From Burkholderiaceae bacterium (GTDB lineage: Bacteria; Pseudomonadota; Gammaproteobacteria; Burkholderiales; Burkholderiaceae_C), in contig CP126124.1 of NCBI GenBank assembly GCA_030123545.1, positions 806,001 to 870,000 on the forward strand: a stretch of DNA of 64,000 nt. Reading direction: 5' to 3'. Positions 8,416 to 16,998 of this stretch are shown here, piece after piece. Each line of letters opens with the position of its first letter. The stretch's first letter is position 1. The translations under genes were made by a program, and so were the position numbers. The notes beneath the pieces are model-generated. The model was not told the DNA's origin, did not search any database, and worked only from the letters and a program-made list of their open reading frames with translations.

Positions 8416-9591
8416 ATGAACAAGAACCTGATCGCCCTGGCCGCCCTGGCCTTCGCCGGCGCAGCCTCGGCCCAGACCTCCGGCTCGTCGGTGACCCTCT
8501 GGGGCGTGGTGGACGCCGACATCGGCCATTACAGCCTGGGTAGCCAAAGCAAGACGATGGCAAGCTCGAGCGGCGGCAACGCCGGCAGTCAACTGGGCTT
8601 TCGCGGCACCGAGGACCTCGGCGGCGGCATGTCGGCCAACTTCTGGCTCGAAATGCAGTTGTCCAACCAGACCGGCGGCGCGGGGGGTGCCGGCTTCAAT
8701 GGCGGCACGTTGGGTTCATCGCTCTTCAATCGGCGCAGCACGGTCAGCCTGGCCGGCAACTTCGGCGAAGTGCGCCTGGGCCGTGACTACACCCCGTCGT
8801 TCATGAACCACTACATATTCGATCCGTTCCGTGACTCGGGCCCTGGCGCCGGCACCAACATCACCCTGGGCGGTGCGAACGCGCTCGCCGTCGGCGGCGC
8901 GAACGTCCTCGGCCAGCCCCGTGCGAGCAATTCCATCCAGTACCTCTGGGGATTCCAGCCGAACGCGCTCGCGGTCCTCGGCAGCGGCGTTTACGGGCAG
9001 TTGATGTATGCGTTCCCCGGCAACGCCAACGGCCAGCCGGCGCTTGGCGAGTATGCGGGCGGCCGCATCGGCTATTCGAACGGCCCGCTGAACGTCGCGC
9101 TGTCGTACGCGGAGTCGAAGGGCCTTCCTTATGCGCCCGATGCGTTGCCTGCGGGCAATGGCTACAGCACCTTCAAGGAATCGAACCTCGGCGGTTGGTA
9201 CAACTTCGGCGTGGCCACGGTGATGGCCCACTACGGAGTGAACAACTCCGATGTGGCGCAAACCAAGTTCACGCACTGGGGCGTCGGCGCGACCATCAAT
9301 GCCGGCCCGGGCTACATCCCGATCGCGTACAACCGCATCAAGCAGAACAACGCGACGAGCGACGGCGCCGACCAGTGGGCGGTGGGCTACGTGTACAACC
9401 TGTCCAAGCGGACTTCGTTGTATGCAGCCGTGTCGCACCTCAGCAACAAGAACAACGGTCTTTACAACTTCAACGGCAGCAATGGTGGCGCCAATCCCGG
9501 CTTCGCCCCGGCGTCTGCCGCGAACCCCGGCGGCTTTACGCCGGGCAGCAGCGGCACCGGCTACGACATCGGCATCCGGACCTTCTTCTGA
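8416..9591 (+). CDS. Gram-negative general porin (betaproteobacterial type)
   Basis: A 391-residue outer-membrane porin. The signal peptide is MNKNLIALAALAFAGAASA, with cleavage expected before QTSG. The mature N-terminus SSVTLWGVVDADIGHYS and the motif LGFRGTEDLGGGMSANFWLE are hallmarks of trimeric 16-strand porins of Burkholderiales, and the protein ends in the terminal Phe (IGIRTFF) needed for BAM recognition. It is the last gene of the co-oriented set and is followed by a strong terminator, so it probably supplies outer-membrane entry for the same substrate. Confidence 0.95.
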   Translation: MNKNLIALAALAFAGAASAQTSGSSVTLWGVVDADIGHYSLGSQSKTMASSSGGNAGSQLGFRGTEDLGGGMSANFWLEMQLSNQTGGAGGAGFNGGTLGSSLFNRRSTVSLAGNFGEVRLGRDYTPSFMNHYIFDPFRDSGPGAGTNITLGGANALAVGGANVLGQPRASNSIQYLWGFQPNALAVLGSGVYGQLMYAFPGNANGQPALGEYAGGRIGYSNGPLNVALSYAESKGLPYAPDALPAGNGYSTFKESNLGGWYNFGVATVMAHYGVNNSDVAQTKFTHWGVGATINAGPGYIPIAYNRIKQNNATSDGADQWAVGYVYNLSKRTSLYAAVSHLSNKNNGLYNFNGSNGGANPGFAPASAANPGGFTPGSSGTGYDIGIRTFF

Positions 9592-9629
9592 TCGACGCCG
9601 GCGCAAGCCGGCCAACGATGGAACCTTCG

Positions 9630-9661
9630 AACCCTGTCGCGGCGACGCGGCAGGGTTTTTT
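9630..9661 (+). terminator. Rho-independent terminator after the porin gene
   Basis: An 11-bp stem (AACCCTGTCGC with GCGGCAGGGTT, one G-T pair) closes a 6-base loop and runs into a T-rich tract. It lies about 40 bases after the porin stop and ends the catabolic transcription unit. Confidence 0.9.
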
Positions 9662-9721
9662 CGTCGCTCCCGCCATTGCCGCGCAGGGCTTCGGCATCTT
9701 CCTCTCGCGCCGCGGACGGGT

Positions 9722-10507
9722 TCAGGCCCGAAACCGCCGCCGCGTCAATGCCAGCGCGATCCAGAACGCGCCAACCGTGTACGCGAACAGGGCCGCCAGG
9801 TGTTGCAGCGGCGCGTCGGGCCATTCGCCCATGAACAGCGGGCGCACCAGATCGACCGCGTTCGTCAGCGGCAGCCAGGGCGCGATCGCGCGGATCGCCG
9901 CGGGCAACTGCTCGAGCGGGAAGAACACCCCGCTCAGAAACGTCATCGGCGTCAGGAACAGCGTGAAGTAGTAAGTGAAGAAGTCGTAGTTCTGCGCGAG
10001 TGCATTGAAGATCAGCGCGATGCACGAGAACGTGATGCCGGTCAGCACCAGCACGGGCCAGGCCACGAACAGATTGGGGCTGTGCGTGATGCCCAGCGCC
10101 AGGATCACGCCGAGGATGATGGTCGCGGTGAACAGCGCCTTGAACGCGGCCCACAGCATCTCGGCGAGCACGATGCTGTCGAGGTTCACCGGCGCGTTCA
10201 GGATGCCGTCCCAGGTGCGCTGCACCTGCATGCGCGAGAACGCCGAATACAGCGCCTCGAAGCTGGCCGCGTTCATCGCGCTCATGCAGACCGAGCCGCT
10301 GGCGAGGAACAGGATGTACGGCACGCCGCGGCCGCCGACCTGCACCTCGCCGACCAGCGCGCCCATGCCGTAGCCGAGTGCGACCAGCCAGATCAGCGGC
10401 TCGGCGATGTTGCCGATCAGGCTTGGCAGCGCGAGCTTGCGCCAGACGAGCAGATTGCGCAGGAACACCGGCCACCAGCGGCGTGACAGTTGCGGCGGGC
10501 GCCACAT
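9722..10507 (-). CDS. ABC-2 type transporter permease (NodJ-like)
   Basis: A 261-residue integral membrane protein of the ABC-2/NodJ family with about six transmembrane segments (ILFLASGSVCMSAMNAASFE, FFTYYFTLFLTPMTFLSGVFFP, and the C-terminal FAYTVGAFWIALAL). Family length is about 260, which supports ATG 10507; upstream in-frame Met codons run into repetitive DNA. It pairs with the ATPase gene upstream on the same strand to make an exporter. In rhizobia NodIJ exports Nod factors, but related pairs are widespread in betaproteobacteria without nodulation. The substrate is unknown. Confidence 0.9.
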   Translation of the reverse strand: MWRPPQLSRRWWPVFLRNLLVWRKLALPSLIGNIAEPLIWLVALGYGMGALVGEVQVGGRGVPYILFLASGSVCMSAMNAASFEALYSAFSRMQVQRTWDGILNAPVNLDSIVLAEMLWAAFKALFTATIILGVILALGITHSPNLFVAWPVLVLTGITFSCIALIFNALAQNYDFFTYYFTLFLTPMTFLSGVFFPLEQLPAAIRAIAPWLPLTNAVDLVRPLFMGEWPDAPLQHLAALFAYTVGAFWIALALTRRRFRA

Positions 10508-10652
10508 AGAGAGCCCTTCCCGGGACGGGACGGGCGCAGAATCAGCACCGCGCATGAAGACCTTCGGTGGGCCGCGGAGCAGCCCATGCCGGGGCACCCG
10601 CGGAACTGGCTTTGCCAGGCCGCAGGATGCGTCCCCTTGAGGGGGGATTCGA

Positions 10653-10670
10653 GCGACACGCAGTGCGCGA
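10653..10670. repeat. 18-bp sequence identical to 37849-37866
   Basis: GCGACACGCAGTGCGCGA here is identical to a sequence at 37849. Both are followed by a G-run (GAAACGGGGG here, AGACTGGGGG there). It sits in the roughly 180-base gap between the NodI-like and NodJ-like genes, inside a GC-rich block with several short inverted repeats. It looks like a dispersed repeat that has split an otherwise tight gene pair. Confidence 0.65.
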
Positions 10671-10684
10671 GAAACGGGGGTGGG

Positions 10685-11647
10685 TCATGAGTCTTCTCTG
10701 ATCTGGCGACCGGTGAGCTTGAGAAACAAATCCTCCAGGTTCGCCGGCCGGTGCAGCGTGCGAAGCTGCGGCATCGCGGCCAACCGCGCCAGCAGCGGCC
10801 GCGCGTCGCGGGTATAGAAGAACACGGTCTCGCCGCTTTGCTCGACCCGCGCCGCCAGCGCGGCCAGCGGCGCGTCGCGCAGCGCGCCCGCGCCGACACC
10901 GTAGACCTCGACCACCTCGGGCTCCAGATGCTCGGCGATCAGCGCGCGCGGCCGGCCCTCGGCGATCTTGCGGCCATGGTCGATCACCAGCAGCCGTGAG
11001 CAGAGCCGCTCGGCCTCGTCCATGAAGTGCGTGGTCAGCAGGATCGATTTCCCTTGACTCAGCAGCCGCTGCAGCCGCTCCCACATCAGGTGCCGCGCCT
11101 GCGGGTCGAGGCCGGTGGTCGGCTCGTCGAGCAGCAAGAGGCGCGGATCGTTTACCAGAGCGCGCGCCAGGCTCAGCCGCCGGCGCATCCCGCCGGAGAG
11201 CTCGCTCGGCTTGGCATGCGCCTTGTGCGTCAGCGCGGCGAACTCCAGCAGCGCTGGCACGCGCGCGTCGACCTCGGCGCGCGGCAGTCCGAAATAGCGC
11301 CCGTACACCTGCAGGTTCTCGGCACAGGAAAAATCCGGGTCCAGCGTGTCCGACTGGCTGACCACACCGAGCTGCGCCTTGATCGCGAGCGCGTCGCGCG
11401 GCATCGTGAGGCCGCCGAGCGCCTCGATCGTGCCGTGGTCCGGGGCGGTGAGGCCGAGGCACATGCGGATCGTCGTCGTCTTGCCGGCGCCGTTCGGCCC
11501 GATCACGCCCAGGCACTCGCCGGGCGCGATCTGGAACGACAGATCGTCGACGACGGTCGTCGCGCCGTAGCGCTTGCGCAGGTGGCTGGCTTGAAACAGG
11601 GGCGGCGGCACCGCGGCATTGTGGCGTATCGCGCGGCCGGCGCGCAT
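10685..11647 (-). CDS. ABC transporter ATP-binding protein (NodI-like, drug-resistance type)
   Basis: A 320-residue ATPase. The Walker A motif is GPNGAGKTT near residue 50, the signature is ELSGGMRRRLSLARAL, the Walker B motif is LLLLDEPTTGLD, and the switch His is in LLTTHFMDEAE. The C-terminal 80 residues are the usual DrrA/NodI extension. The likely start ATG 11647 shares one base with the LysR stop codon (TGATG); a GTG at 11611 is an alternative giving a length closer to NodI. It works with the permease at 9722 as an exporter. Confidence 0.9.
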   Translation of the reverse strand: MRAGRAIRHNAAVPPPLFQASHLRKRYGATTVVDDLSFQIAPGECLGVIGPNGAGKTTTIRMCLGLTAPDHGTIEALGGLTMPRDALAIKAQLGVVSQSDTLDPDFSCAENLQVYGRYFGLPRAEVDARVPALLEFAALTHKAHAKPSELSGGMRRRLSLARALVNDPRLLLLDEPTTGLDPQARHLMWERLQRLLSQGKSILLTTHFMDEAERLCSRLLVIDHGRKIAEGRPRALIAEHLEPEVVEVYGVGAGALRDAPLAALAARVEQSGETVFFYTRDARPLLARLAAMPQLRTLHRPANLEDLFLKLTGRQIREDS

Positions 11648-12537
11648 CAGAGACTGAGACCGACGAACTCGGTCTTCATCCAGTCGATGAAAACGCGGGT
11701 GCGCGCGGGAAGCAACTGCGCGTGCGGATAGACCACGCTCACCGGTCGCGGCGGCGGTTCGAATGCGGCGAGCACGATCCGCAGCCGCCCCTGCGCCACC
11801 AGCGGCAGCACCTGGTACGAGAGGAAGCTGCCGAAGCCCACGCCGGCGGCGCAGGACTCGATCGCCGGCGCGATGTGGTTGAACTCCAGGTTGCCCTGCG
11901 TGGCCACCGGCAGTGCGCGCCCGTTCTCGCGAAACATCCATGCGCCGAGGTTGCTCGGATGGATGCGCACGCAGTTCGCCTGCAACAGCTCGCGCGGATG
12001 CTTCGGCGTGCCGTGGCGCCGCAGATAGTCCGGGCTTGCGACCACCACGCGGCGGATGCGACCGAGCTGCTGCGCGACCAGCGACGAGTCTTCGAGCGCG
12101 CCGATGCGGATGCCGACGTCGATCCCTTCTTCGAGCAGATTCACCGGCCGGTCGTGCAGCAGCACGCTGCAGCGCATCTTGTCGTAGCGCTGCAGGAAGC
12201 GAACGATTGCCGGCGACACGTACATGTGGCCGAACAGCACCGGCGCGGTGACGCTGAGCCGGCCGGTCGGTTCCGCGGCATCCTGTGTGAGCGCGCGATC
12301 CGCCGTGTCGGCCGCGGCCAGCACCTCGCGCGCGCTTTGCAGATAGCGGCACCCCTCCTGCGTCAGCGCGATGCGCCTCGTGGTGCGGTGGAACAGGCGC
12401 ACGCCCAGATGCGCTTCGAGGCCGGCGAGCGAACGCACCACCGCCGGCAACGAGATGTCGAGCACGTCGGCCGCCTTCGTGAGGCTCCCCTGGTCGGCGA
12501 TCTGCACGAAAGTGTGCATGGCTTTCAGTCGGTCCAT
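11647..12537 (-). CDS. LysR-family transcriptional regulator
   Basis: A 296-residue LTTR. The N-terminal winged helix contains MHTFVQIADQGSLTKAADVL and GLEAHLGVRLFHRTTRRIAL; the remainder is a substrate-binding co-inducer domain. ATG 12537 gives the usual family length and start. It is divergent from the GST gene at 12648, the classical arrangement in which a LysR protein controls both itself and its neighbour. It is also coupled by TGATG to the exporter ATPase, so it may control the exporter too. I could not pick a confident T-N11-A box in the 110-base intergenic region. Confidence 0.9.
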   Translation of the reverse strand: MDRLKAMHTFVQIADQGSLTKAADVLDISLPAVVRSLAGLEAHLGVRLFHRTTRRIALTQEGCRYLQSAREVLAAADTADRALTQDAAEPTGRLSVTAPVLFGHMYVSPAIVRFLQRYDKMRCSVLLHDRPVNLLEEGIDVGIRIGALEDSSLVAQQLGRIRRVVVASPDYLRRHGTPKHPRELLQANCVRIHPSNLGAWMFRENGRALPVATQGNLEFNHIAPAIESCAAGVGFGSFLSYQVLPLVAQGRLRIVLAAFEPPPRPVSVVYPHAQLLPARTRVFIDWMKTEFVGLSL

Positions 12538-12647
12538 GACGCAATTAAACCGGAAAACGGAGCAGTCAAGTGCATGTTTGGCCATTACTTCCAGAGCCGT
12601 AGCAAACCAGAATCAGGGCCTCGACAGATCGTCACAGGAGAACTTGC

Positions 12648-13292
12648 ATGATCGCCACCTGTCCCGTTCAACCGATCAGGGTCTACAGCGCGACCGTCTC
12701 CGGTCACTCGCACCGCGTGCGACTGTTCCTTTCGCTGCTGGGGCTGCCGTTCGAGACCATTGAGGTCGATCTGCGCAACGGTGCGCAGCGCAGCCCCGAA
12801 TTCCTGCTTCGCAATGTGTTCGGGCAGGTGCCGGTGATCGAGGACGGCGACGTGACCCTGGCCGACTCGAATGCGATCCTGGTCTACCTGAACGGGCGCT
12901 ATGCGGCCGATCCGGAGCGCTGGCTGCCGCGCGACCCGCTCGGTGCGGCGCGGGTGCAGCGCTGGCTTTCGGTCGCCGCGGGGCCGCTCACGTCGGGACC
13001 ATCGGCGGCGCGGATCATGGTGCTGCGCGGGTCGGACCAGGACGCGAGCGAGGTGATTGCGCGATCGCACGATCTGCTGCGCAAGATGGAAAGCGAACTC
13101 GCGGCGCGCCCATTCCTGGCGGGCGACACGGCCACGCTGGCCGACATCGCGAACTACACGTACGTCGCGCTCGCGCCCGAAGGCAACGTGTCGCTCGACG
13201 CGTATCCGTGCGTGCGTGCGTGGCTGGCGCGCATCGAGGCGTTGCCGGGCTTTGTGCCGATGGTCCGCTCTCGCATCGGGCTCGCCACATGA
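12648..13292 (+). CDS. Glutathione S-transferase family protein
   Basis: A 214-residue cytosolic-type GST. The N-terminal thioredoxin-like half (IRVYSATVSGHSHRVRLFLS) has Ser/His near residues 17-21 in the catalytic position, GQVPVIEDGD supplies the cis-Pro, and LADSNAILVYL the glutathione-binding Asp-Ser. The C-terminal helical half has PFLAGDTATLADIANYTYVA with the N-capping box. AGGAG lies eight bases before the ATG. It overlaps the next gene by four bases (ATGA), so the two are coupled. Conjugation of glutathione to an electrophile is the expected role; the substrate is unknown. Confidence 0.9.
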   Translation: MIATCPVQPIRVYSATVSGHSHRVRLFLSLLGLPFETIEVDLRNGAQRSPEFLLRNVFGQVPVIEDGDVTLADSNAILVYLNGRYAADPERWLPRDPLGAARVQRWLSVAAGPLTSGPSAARIMVLRGSDQDASEVIARSHDLLRKMESELAARPFLAGDTATLADIANYTYVALAPEGNVSLDAYPCVRAWLARIEALPGFVPMVRSRIGLAT

Positions 13293-14254
13293 ACGCGGTC
13301 GTTGCCGGGTCGCCGTGGCATGAAGGTGAACTGGAAATGCAAGCCCGTGCCGGGGTGCTGGAGCGCATGGCGGTGCTCGGCGCGCGGGTGCTGAGCGACC
13401 GGATGTCGGAGCAGCACCGGATCTTCTTTGCCCAGCTGCCGTTCGTGGTGGCGGGCGGCCTCGACGCCGCGCGCCAGCCGTGGGCGAGCGTGCTGGCGGG
13501 GCCACCGGGCTCCATCCGGTCGCCTGACGAGCAGCATCTGCGCATCGACACACGCGCGTCGGCGGGCGATCCGCTGGCCGGCGCAATGCGACCCGGTGCC
13601 CCGGTCGCCCTGCTCGGCATCGAGCCGCACACACGTCGGCGCAACCGTTTGAACGGCGTCGTGACCGAATTCGACGCGCAAGGCTTCGCGGTCGAAGTGC
13701 AGCAGAGCTTCGGGAACTGCCCGAAGTACATTCAGGCGCGCGAGCCGGTTTTCGCCCCCGGAGTGCGTGCTGCGCCGCACGTTCATCTGGCGAACGGCCT
13801 CGACGCAGCGGCACGCCGCATCGTGGCGTCGGCCGACACCTTCTTCGTCGCGACCGCGCATCCGGCCGCCGGCGGCGCGCTCGCCTCGCACGGCGTCGAC
13901 GTGTCGCATCGCGGTGGCCGGCCGGGCTTCGTGCGCGTCACTGACGGGAACCAGTTGACGGTGCCGGATTTCGTCGGCAACGGCTTCTTCAACACGCTCG
14001 GCAACATCGCGGTGAATCCACGCGCCGGGTTGCTGTTCATCGATTTCGCAACCGGCGACCTGCTGCACGTCGCCGTGCTGGCAGAGGTCCTGTGGGACGG
14101 GCCGGAGCTGGCCACGTTCGAAGGCGCACAGCGGCTGCTTCGGATGGAAGTGGTGTCGGCGCTGCGCCGGCCGGCCGCATTGCCGTTGCGCTGGGGGCCG
14201 GCGCAGCCGTCGCCGTATTTGGGCGCAACCGGCGTGTGGCCGCAGAGCGCGTGA
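13289..14254 (+). CDS. Pyridoxamine 5'-phosphate oxidase-like flavin protein
   Basis: A 321-residue protein of the PNPOx-like split-barrel group (COG3576 type). FFAQLPFVVAGGLDAARQPWASVLAG near residues 47-72 and the second half (FFVATAHPAAGGALASHGVDVSHRGG, then FVGNGFFNTLGNIAVNPRAG) resemble the repeated FMN-binding split barrel. Length and context fit fused GST-linked PNPOx proteins of proteobacteria. It is translationally coupled to the GST gene by an ATGA overlap, so the two probably act together in detoxification (inference). Confidence 0.8.
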   Translation: MNAVVAGSPWHEGELEMQARAGVLERMAVLGARVLSDRMSEQHRIFFAQLPFVVAGGLDAARQPWASVLAGPPGSIRSPDEQHLRIDTRASAGDPLAGAMRPGAPVALLGIEPHTRRRNRLNGVVTEFDAQGFAVEVQQSFGNCPKYIQAREPVFAPGVRAAPHVHLANGLDAAARRIVASADTFFVATAHPAAGGALASHGVDVSHRGGRPGFVRVTDGNQLTVPDFVGNGFFNTLGNIAVNPRAGLLFIDFATGDLLHVAVLAEVLWDGPELATFEGAQRLLRMEVVSALRRPAALPLRWGPAQPSPYLGATGVWPQSA

Positions 14255-14297
14255 TCGTCGCAACGCGGGTTCGCGCCGACGCGGCGCTTCGTGCGCG

Positions 14298-15797
14298 CTA
14301 CTGGAACGCGACCTCGGAGAAGCTGCGGAGCTTCCGGCTGTGCAGCTGGTCGATGCGCTGCTCGCGCAGCAGCTCGACCGCGCGGATGCCGATGCGCAGG
14401 TGCTGGTCGACGCGCTCGCGGTAGAAATGGTTCGCCATGCCGGGCAGCTTGATCTCGCCGTGCAGCGGCTTGTCAGACACGCAGAGCAACGTGCCATACG
14501 GCACGCGGAAGCGAAAGCCGTTCGCGGCGATCGTTGCGCTCTCCATGTCGAGCGCGACCGCGCGGCTCTGGCTGAACCGGCGCTGCGGCGTGTTGTGCGG
14601 CAGCAGCTCCCAGTTGCGGTTGTCGGTGCTGGCGACGGTACCGGTGCGCATGATGCGCTTCAGGTCGTGGCCCGACATGTGCGTTACGTCGGCCACCGCC
14701 TGCTGCAGCGCGACCTGGATTTCGGCCAGCGCCGGGATCGGCACCCACAGCGGCAGTTCCTCGTCGAGCACATGGTCCTCGCGCACGTAGCCGTGCGCGA
14801 GCACGTAGTCCCCGAGCTGCTGGCTGTTGCGCAGGCCCGCGCAGTGGCCGAGCATCATCCAGGCATGCGGGCGCAGCACCGCGACATGGTCGGTGATGGT
14901 CTTCGCGTTCGCCGGGCCGACCCCGATGTTGACCATCGTGATGCCGCTGCGGTCGTCGCGCACCAGGTGGTAGGCCGGCATCTGCGGCAGCCGCGGCGGC
15001 GCCGTGCCGAGTGCGTCGCCGGGCGCCGCCGGCAGCCCGGTGTGGCGCGTGACCACGTTGCCGGGTTCGACGAAAGCGACGTAGTCACTGCCGGGCTTGG
15101 CCATCTCGGCGCGTCCGAGGCGCACGAACTCGTCGATGTAGAACTGGTAGTTCGTGAACAGCACGAAGTTCTGGTACCAGTCGGGCGCGGTGCCGGTGTA
15201 GTGGCGCAGCCGGTGCAGCGAATAGTCGACCCGCGGCGCGGTGAACAGGGCGAGCGGCTCCGGCTCGCCGGGTCGCGGCTCCCAGGTGCCGTTCGCGATG
15301 CCGTCGTCCATCGCGCCGAGATCCGGCAGGTCGAACAGGTCGCGCATCAGCTGGCGCCGCTCGGCCGTGAGCGAGCCTTCCAGATGGTCGTTCTCTGCGA
15401 ACGAGAAATGCACCGGAATCGGCTGCGTGCTGGTGCCAATCTCCAGTTCGACGTGGTGGTTGTGCAGCAGCAGCCGAAACTGCTCGAGGTAGTAGTCGCC
15501 GAACAGATCCGGGCGGGTCAGCGTGGTCTCGTAGCGGCCCGGGCCGGCGACGAAACCGTAGCTCAGCCACGAACCGTCGGCCGCGCCGCTGGCCGCACGC
15601 GACACGGTATGGGTCTGGATGCGCACGAACGGGTAGCAGGCGCGCACATGCCCGGGCAGCGACGCGCCGGCGACGAAACGTTGCATGGCCTGGCGCAAAT
15701 GGCCGATCTGCCGGTCGTAGATCGCTTGCACCTGGGCCAGCGCGGCCTGCGGATCGCGGTAGAACGCCGGTGCGATGAAGTCAGGTGTCTTGTACAT
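14298..15797 (-). CDS. amn: AMP nucleosidase
   Basis: A 499-residue cytoplasmic enzyme that hydrolyses AMP to adenine and ribose 5-phosphate. The N-terminal AMP-nucleosidase domain includes ACYPFVRIQTHTVSRAASGA and RYETTLTRPDLFGDYYLEQF. The C-terminal half is a nucleoside-phosphorylase fold with GITMVNIGVGPANAKTITDH and MLGHCAGLRNSQQLGDYVLA. The length matches Escherichia coli Amn (about 484). It has its own start after a short GC-rich gap and is not obviously in an operon. Confidence 0.95.
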   Translation of the reverse strand: MYKTPDFIAPAFYRDPQAALAQVQAIYDRQIGHLRQAMQRFVAGASLPGHVRACYPFVRIQTHTVSRAASGAADGSWLSYGFVAGPGRYETTLTRPDLFGDYYLEQFRLLLHNHHVELEIGTSTQPIPVHFSFAENDHLEGSLTAERRQLMRDLFDLPDLGAMDDGIANGTWEPRPGEPEPLALFTAPRVDYSLHRLRHYTGTAPDWYQNFVLFTNYQFYIDEFVRLGRAEMAKPGSDYVAFVEPGNVVTRHTGLPAAPGDALGTAPPRLPQMPAYHLVRDDRSGITMVNIGVGPANAKTITDHVAVLRPHAWMMLGHCAGLRNSQQLGDYVLAHGYVREDHVLDEELPLWVPIPALAEIQVALQQAVADVTHMSGHDLKRIMRTGTVASTDNRNWELLPHNTPQRRFSQSRAVALDMESATIAANGFRFRVPYGTLLCVSDKPLHGEIKLPGMANHFYRERVDQHLRIGIRAVELLREQRIDQLHSRKLRSFSEVAFQ

Positions 15798-15939
15798 GGG
15801 GTCTATTGTGGCCGGTGAATGCGTGCAGACGTAACAGGCGTTCGCAGCCGTCTCGCCGTAGGCCTGGGCCGGAAGTTTGGTGCAAGCGCTGCACCTAGAA
15901 TGGCCGGCGCCGGCTCCCGACTCCGTAACCCAAGACCCC

Positions 15940-16989
15940 GTGCATCACCCCAACCGCAGAATCGCGATGACGACCCTGGCCACCGTTTGGCTGGCCGCCT
16001 GTGGCGGCGGCGGCGGTGGGGCGACCGCGCCATCGCAAGGCGCGCCGCCGGCGGCGGGCGGGAGCGGAGCCGCGTATGGCAATCTCTCCGCCGCGGCGCT
16101 CGGCGCCAACGCGTCCCTCAACGGCGCCTTGCCGTTCCCGGCCGACAACCCGTGGAACCAGAACATTTCCGGCGCGGCGGTGGACGCTAACTCCGACGCG
16201 CTGATCGCCGGCATTGGCCTGAACACCGGGTTGCATGCCGACTTCGGCTCCGGCCTCTACCAGGGCGCGCCGATTGGCATCCCCTACGTGGTGGTGGCCG
16301 GCAGTCAGCCGCAGGTGCCCATCGTGTTCACGGCCTATGGCAATGAGAGCGACCCCGGCCCGTATCCGGTGCCGCCGGACGCGCCCATCGAAGGCGGCGC
16401 CAACTCGACGGGGGACCGCCATGTGATCGTGGTCGACCGGGATCATCAGCGGCTGTACGAGATGTACCGCGCCTTCCCCAACCAGGATGGTTCGTGGAAT
16501 GCCGATTCCGGCGCGGTGTTCGACCTCGACAGCAATAACGTGCGCCCGGGTGCCAAGCCGGGATGGACCAGCGCCGACGCCGCGGGTCTGCCCATCTTCC
16601 CGGGGTTGGCGCGCTACGACGAAGCGGCGCGGGGACCGGGCGGCGTGCGACACGCGCTGCGGTTTACCGTGCAGGCCACGCGCAAGGCCTATCTGCCGCC
16701 AGCCAACCACTGGGCGTCATCCAGTACTGATTCCAATTTGCCGCCGATGGGCATGCGGGTGCGCCTGAAAAGCAGCTTCGTGATTCCGTCCGGCTTTTCC
16801 ACCGAGACGCGAGCGCTGCTCACCGCGATGCAGGTGTATGGCATGTTCGTCGCGGACAACGGCAGCAACTGGTTTGTCTCCGGCGCGCCTGATCCGCGCT
16901 GGAACAACGATGTTCTGCGCAGTGAGTTCGCGCAGGTGCTGGGGAGCAGTTTCGAGGTGGTGCGCATGGACGGGCTGGTGTCGGGCTGA
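15940..16989 (+). CDS. Predicted secreted lipoprotein of unknown function
   Basis: About 349 residues. If translation starts at GTG 15940, the protein opens with HHPNRRIAMTTLATVWLAAC, that is two Arg, a hydrophobic stretch and a lipobox (LAAC) followed by a Gly run. ATG 15967 would remove the basic residues and give a poorer signal. The mature part is rich in Gly, Asn and Pro, has no transmembrane segment, and carries segments such as ADNPWNQNISGAAVDANSDA and DRHVIVVDRDHQRLYEMYRA. I recognise similar hypothetical secreted proteins from soil bacteria but no catalytic motif. Function is unknown. Confidence 0.75.
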   Translation: MHHPNRRIAMTTLATVWLAACGGGGGGATAPSQGAPPAAGGSGAAYGNLSAAALGANASLNGALPFPADNPWNQNISGAAVDANSDALIAGIGLNTGLHADFGSGLYQGAPIGIPYVVVAGSQPQVPIVFTAYGNESDPGPYPVPPDAPIEGGANSTGDRHVIVVDRDHQRLYEMYRAFPNQDGSWNADSGAVFDLDSNNVRPGAKPGWTSADAAGLPIFPGLARYDEAARGPGGVRHALRFTVQATRKAYLPPANHWASSSTDSNLPPMGMRVRLKSSFVIPSGFSTETRALLTAMQVYGMFVADNGSNWFVSGAPDPRWNNDVLRSEFAQVLGSSFEVVRMDGLVSG

Positions 16990-16998
16990 TTCGGCGCG

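Noticed and set aside
9722..12537. Calling the exporter and LysR gene true nodulation genes nodI, nodJ and nodD
   Set aside because: No other nod genes are present and similar pairs are widespread in non-nodulating betaproteobacteria.
10685..12544. Reading the NodI-like gene as one 619-residue protein
   Set aside because: The upstream half is a shadow of the LysR gene; the ABC domain begins at about 11647 with its own start overlapping the LysR stop.
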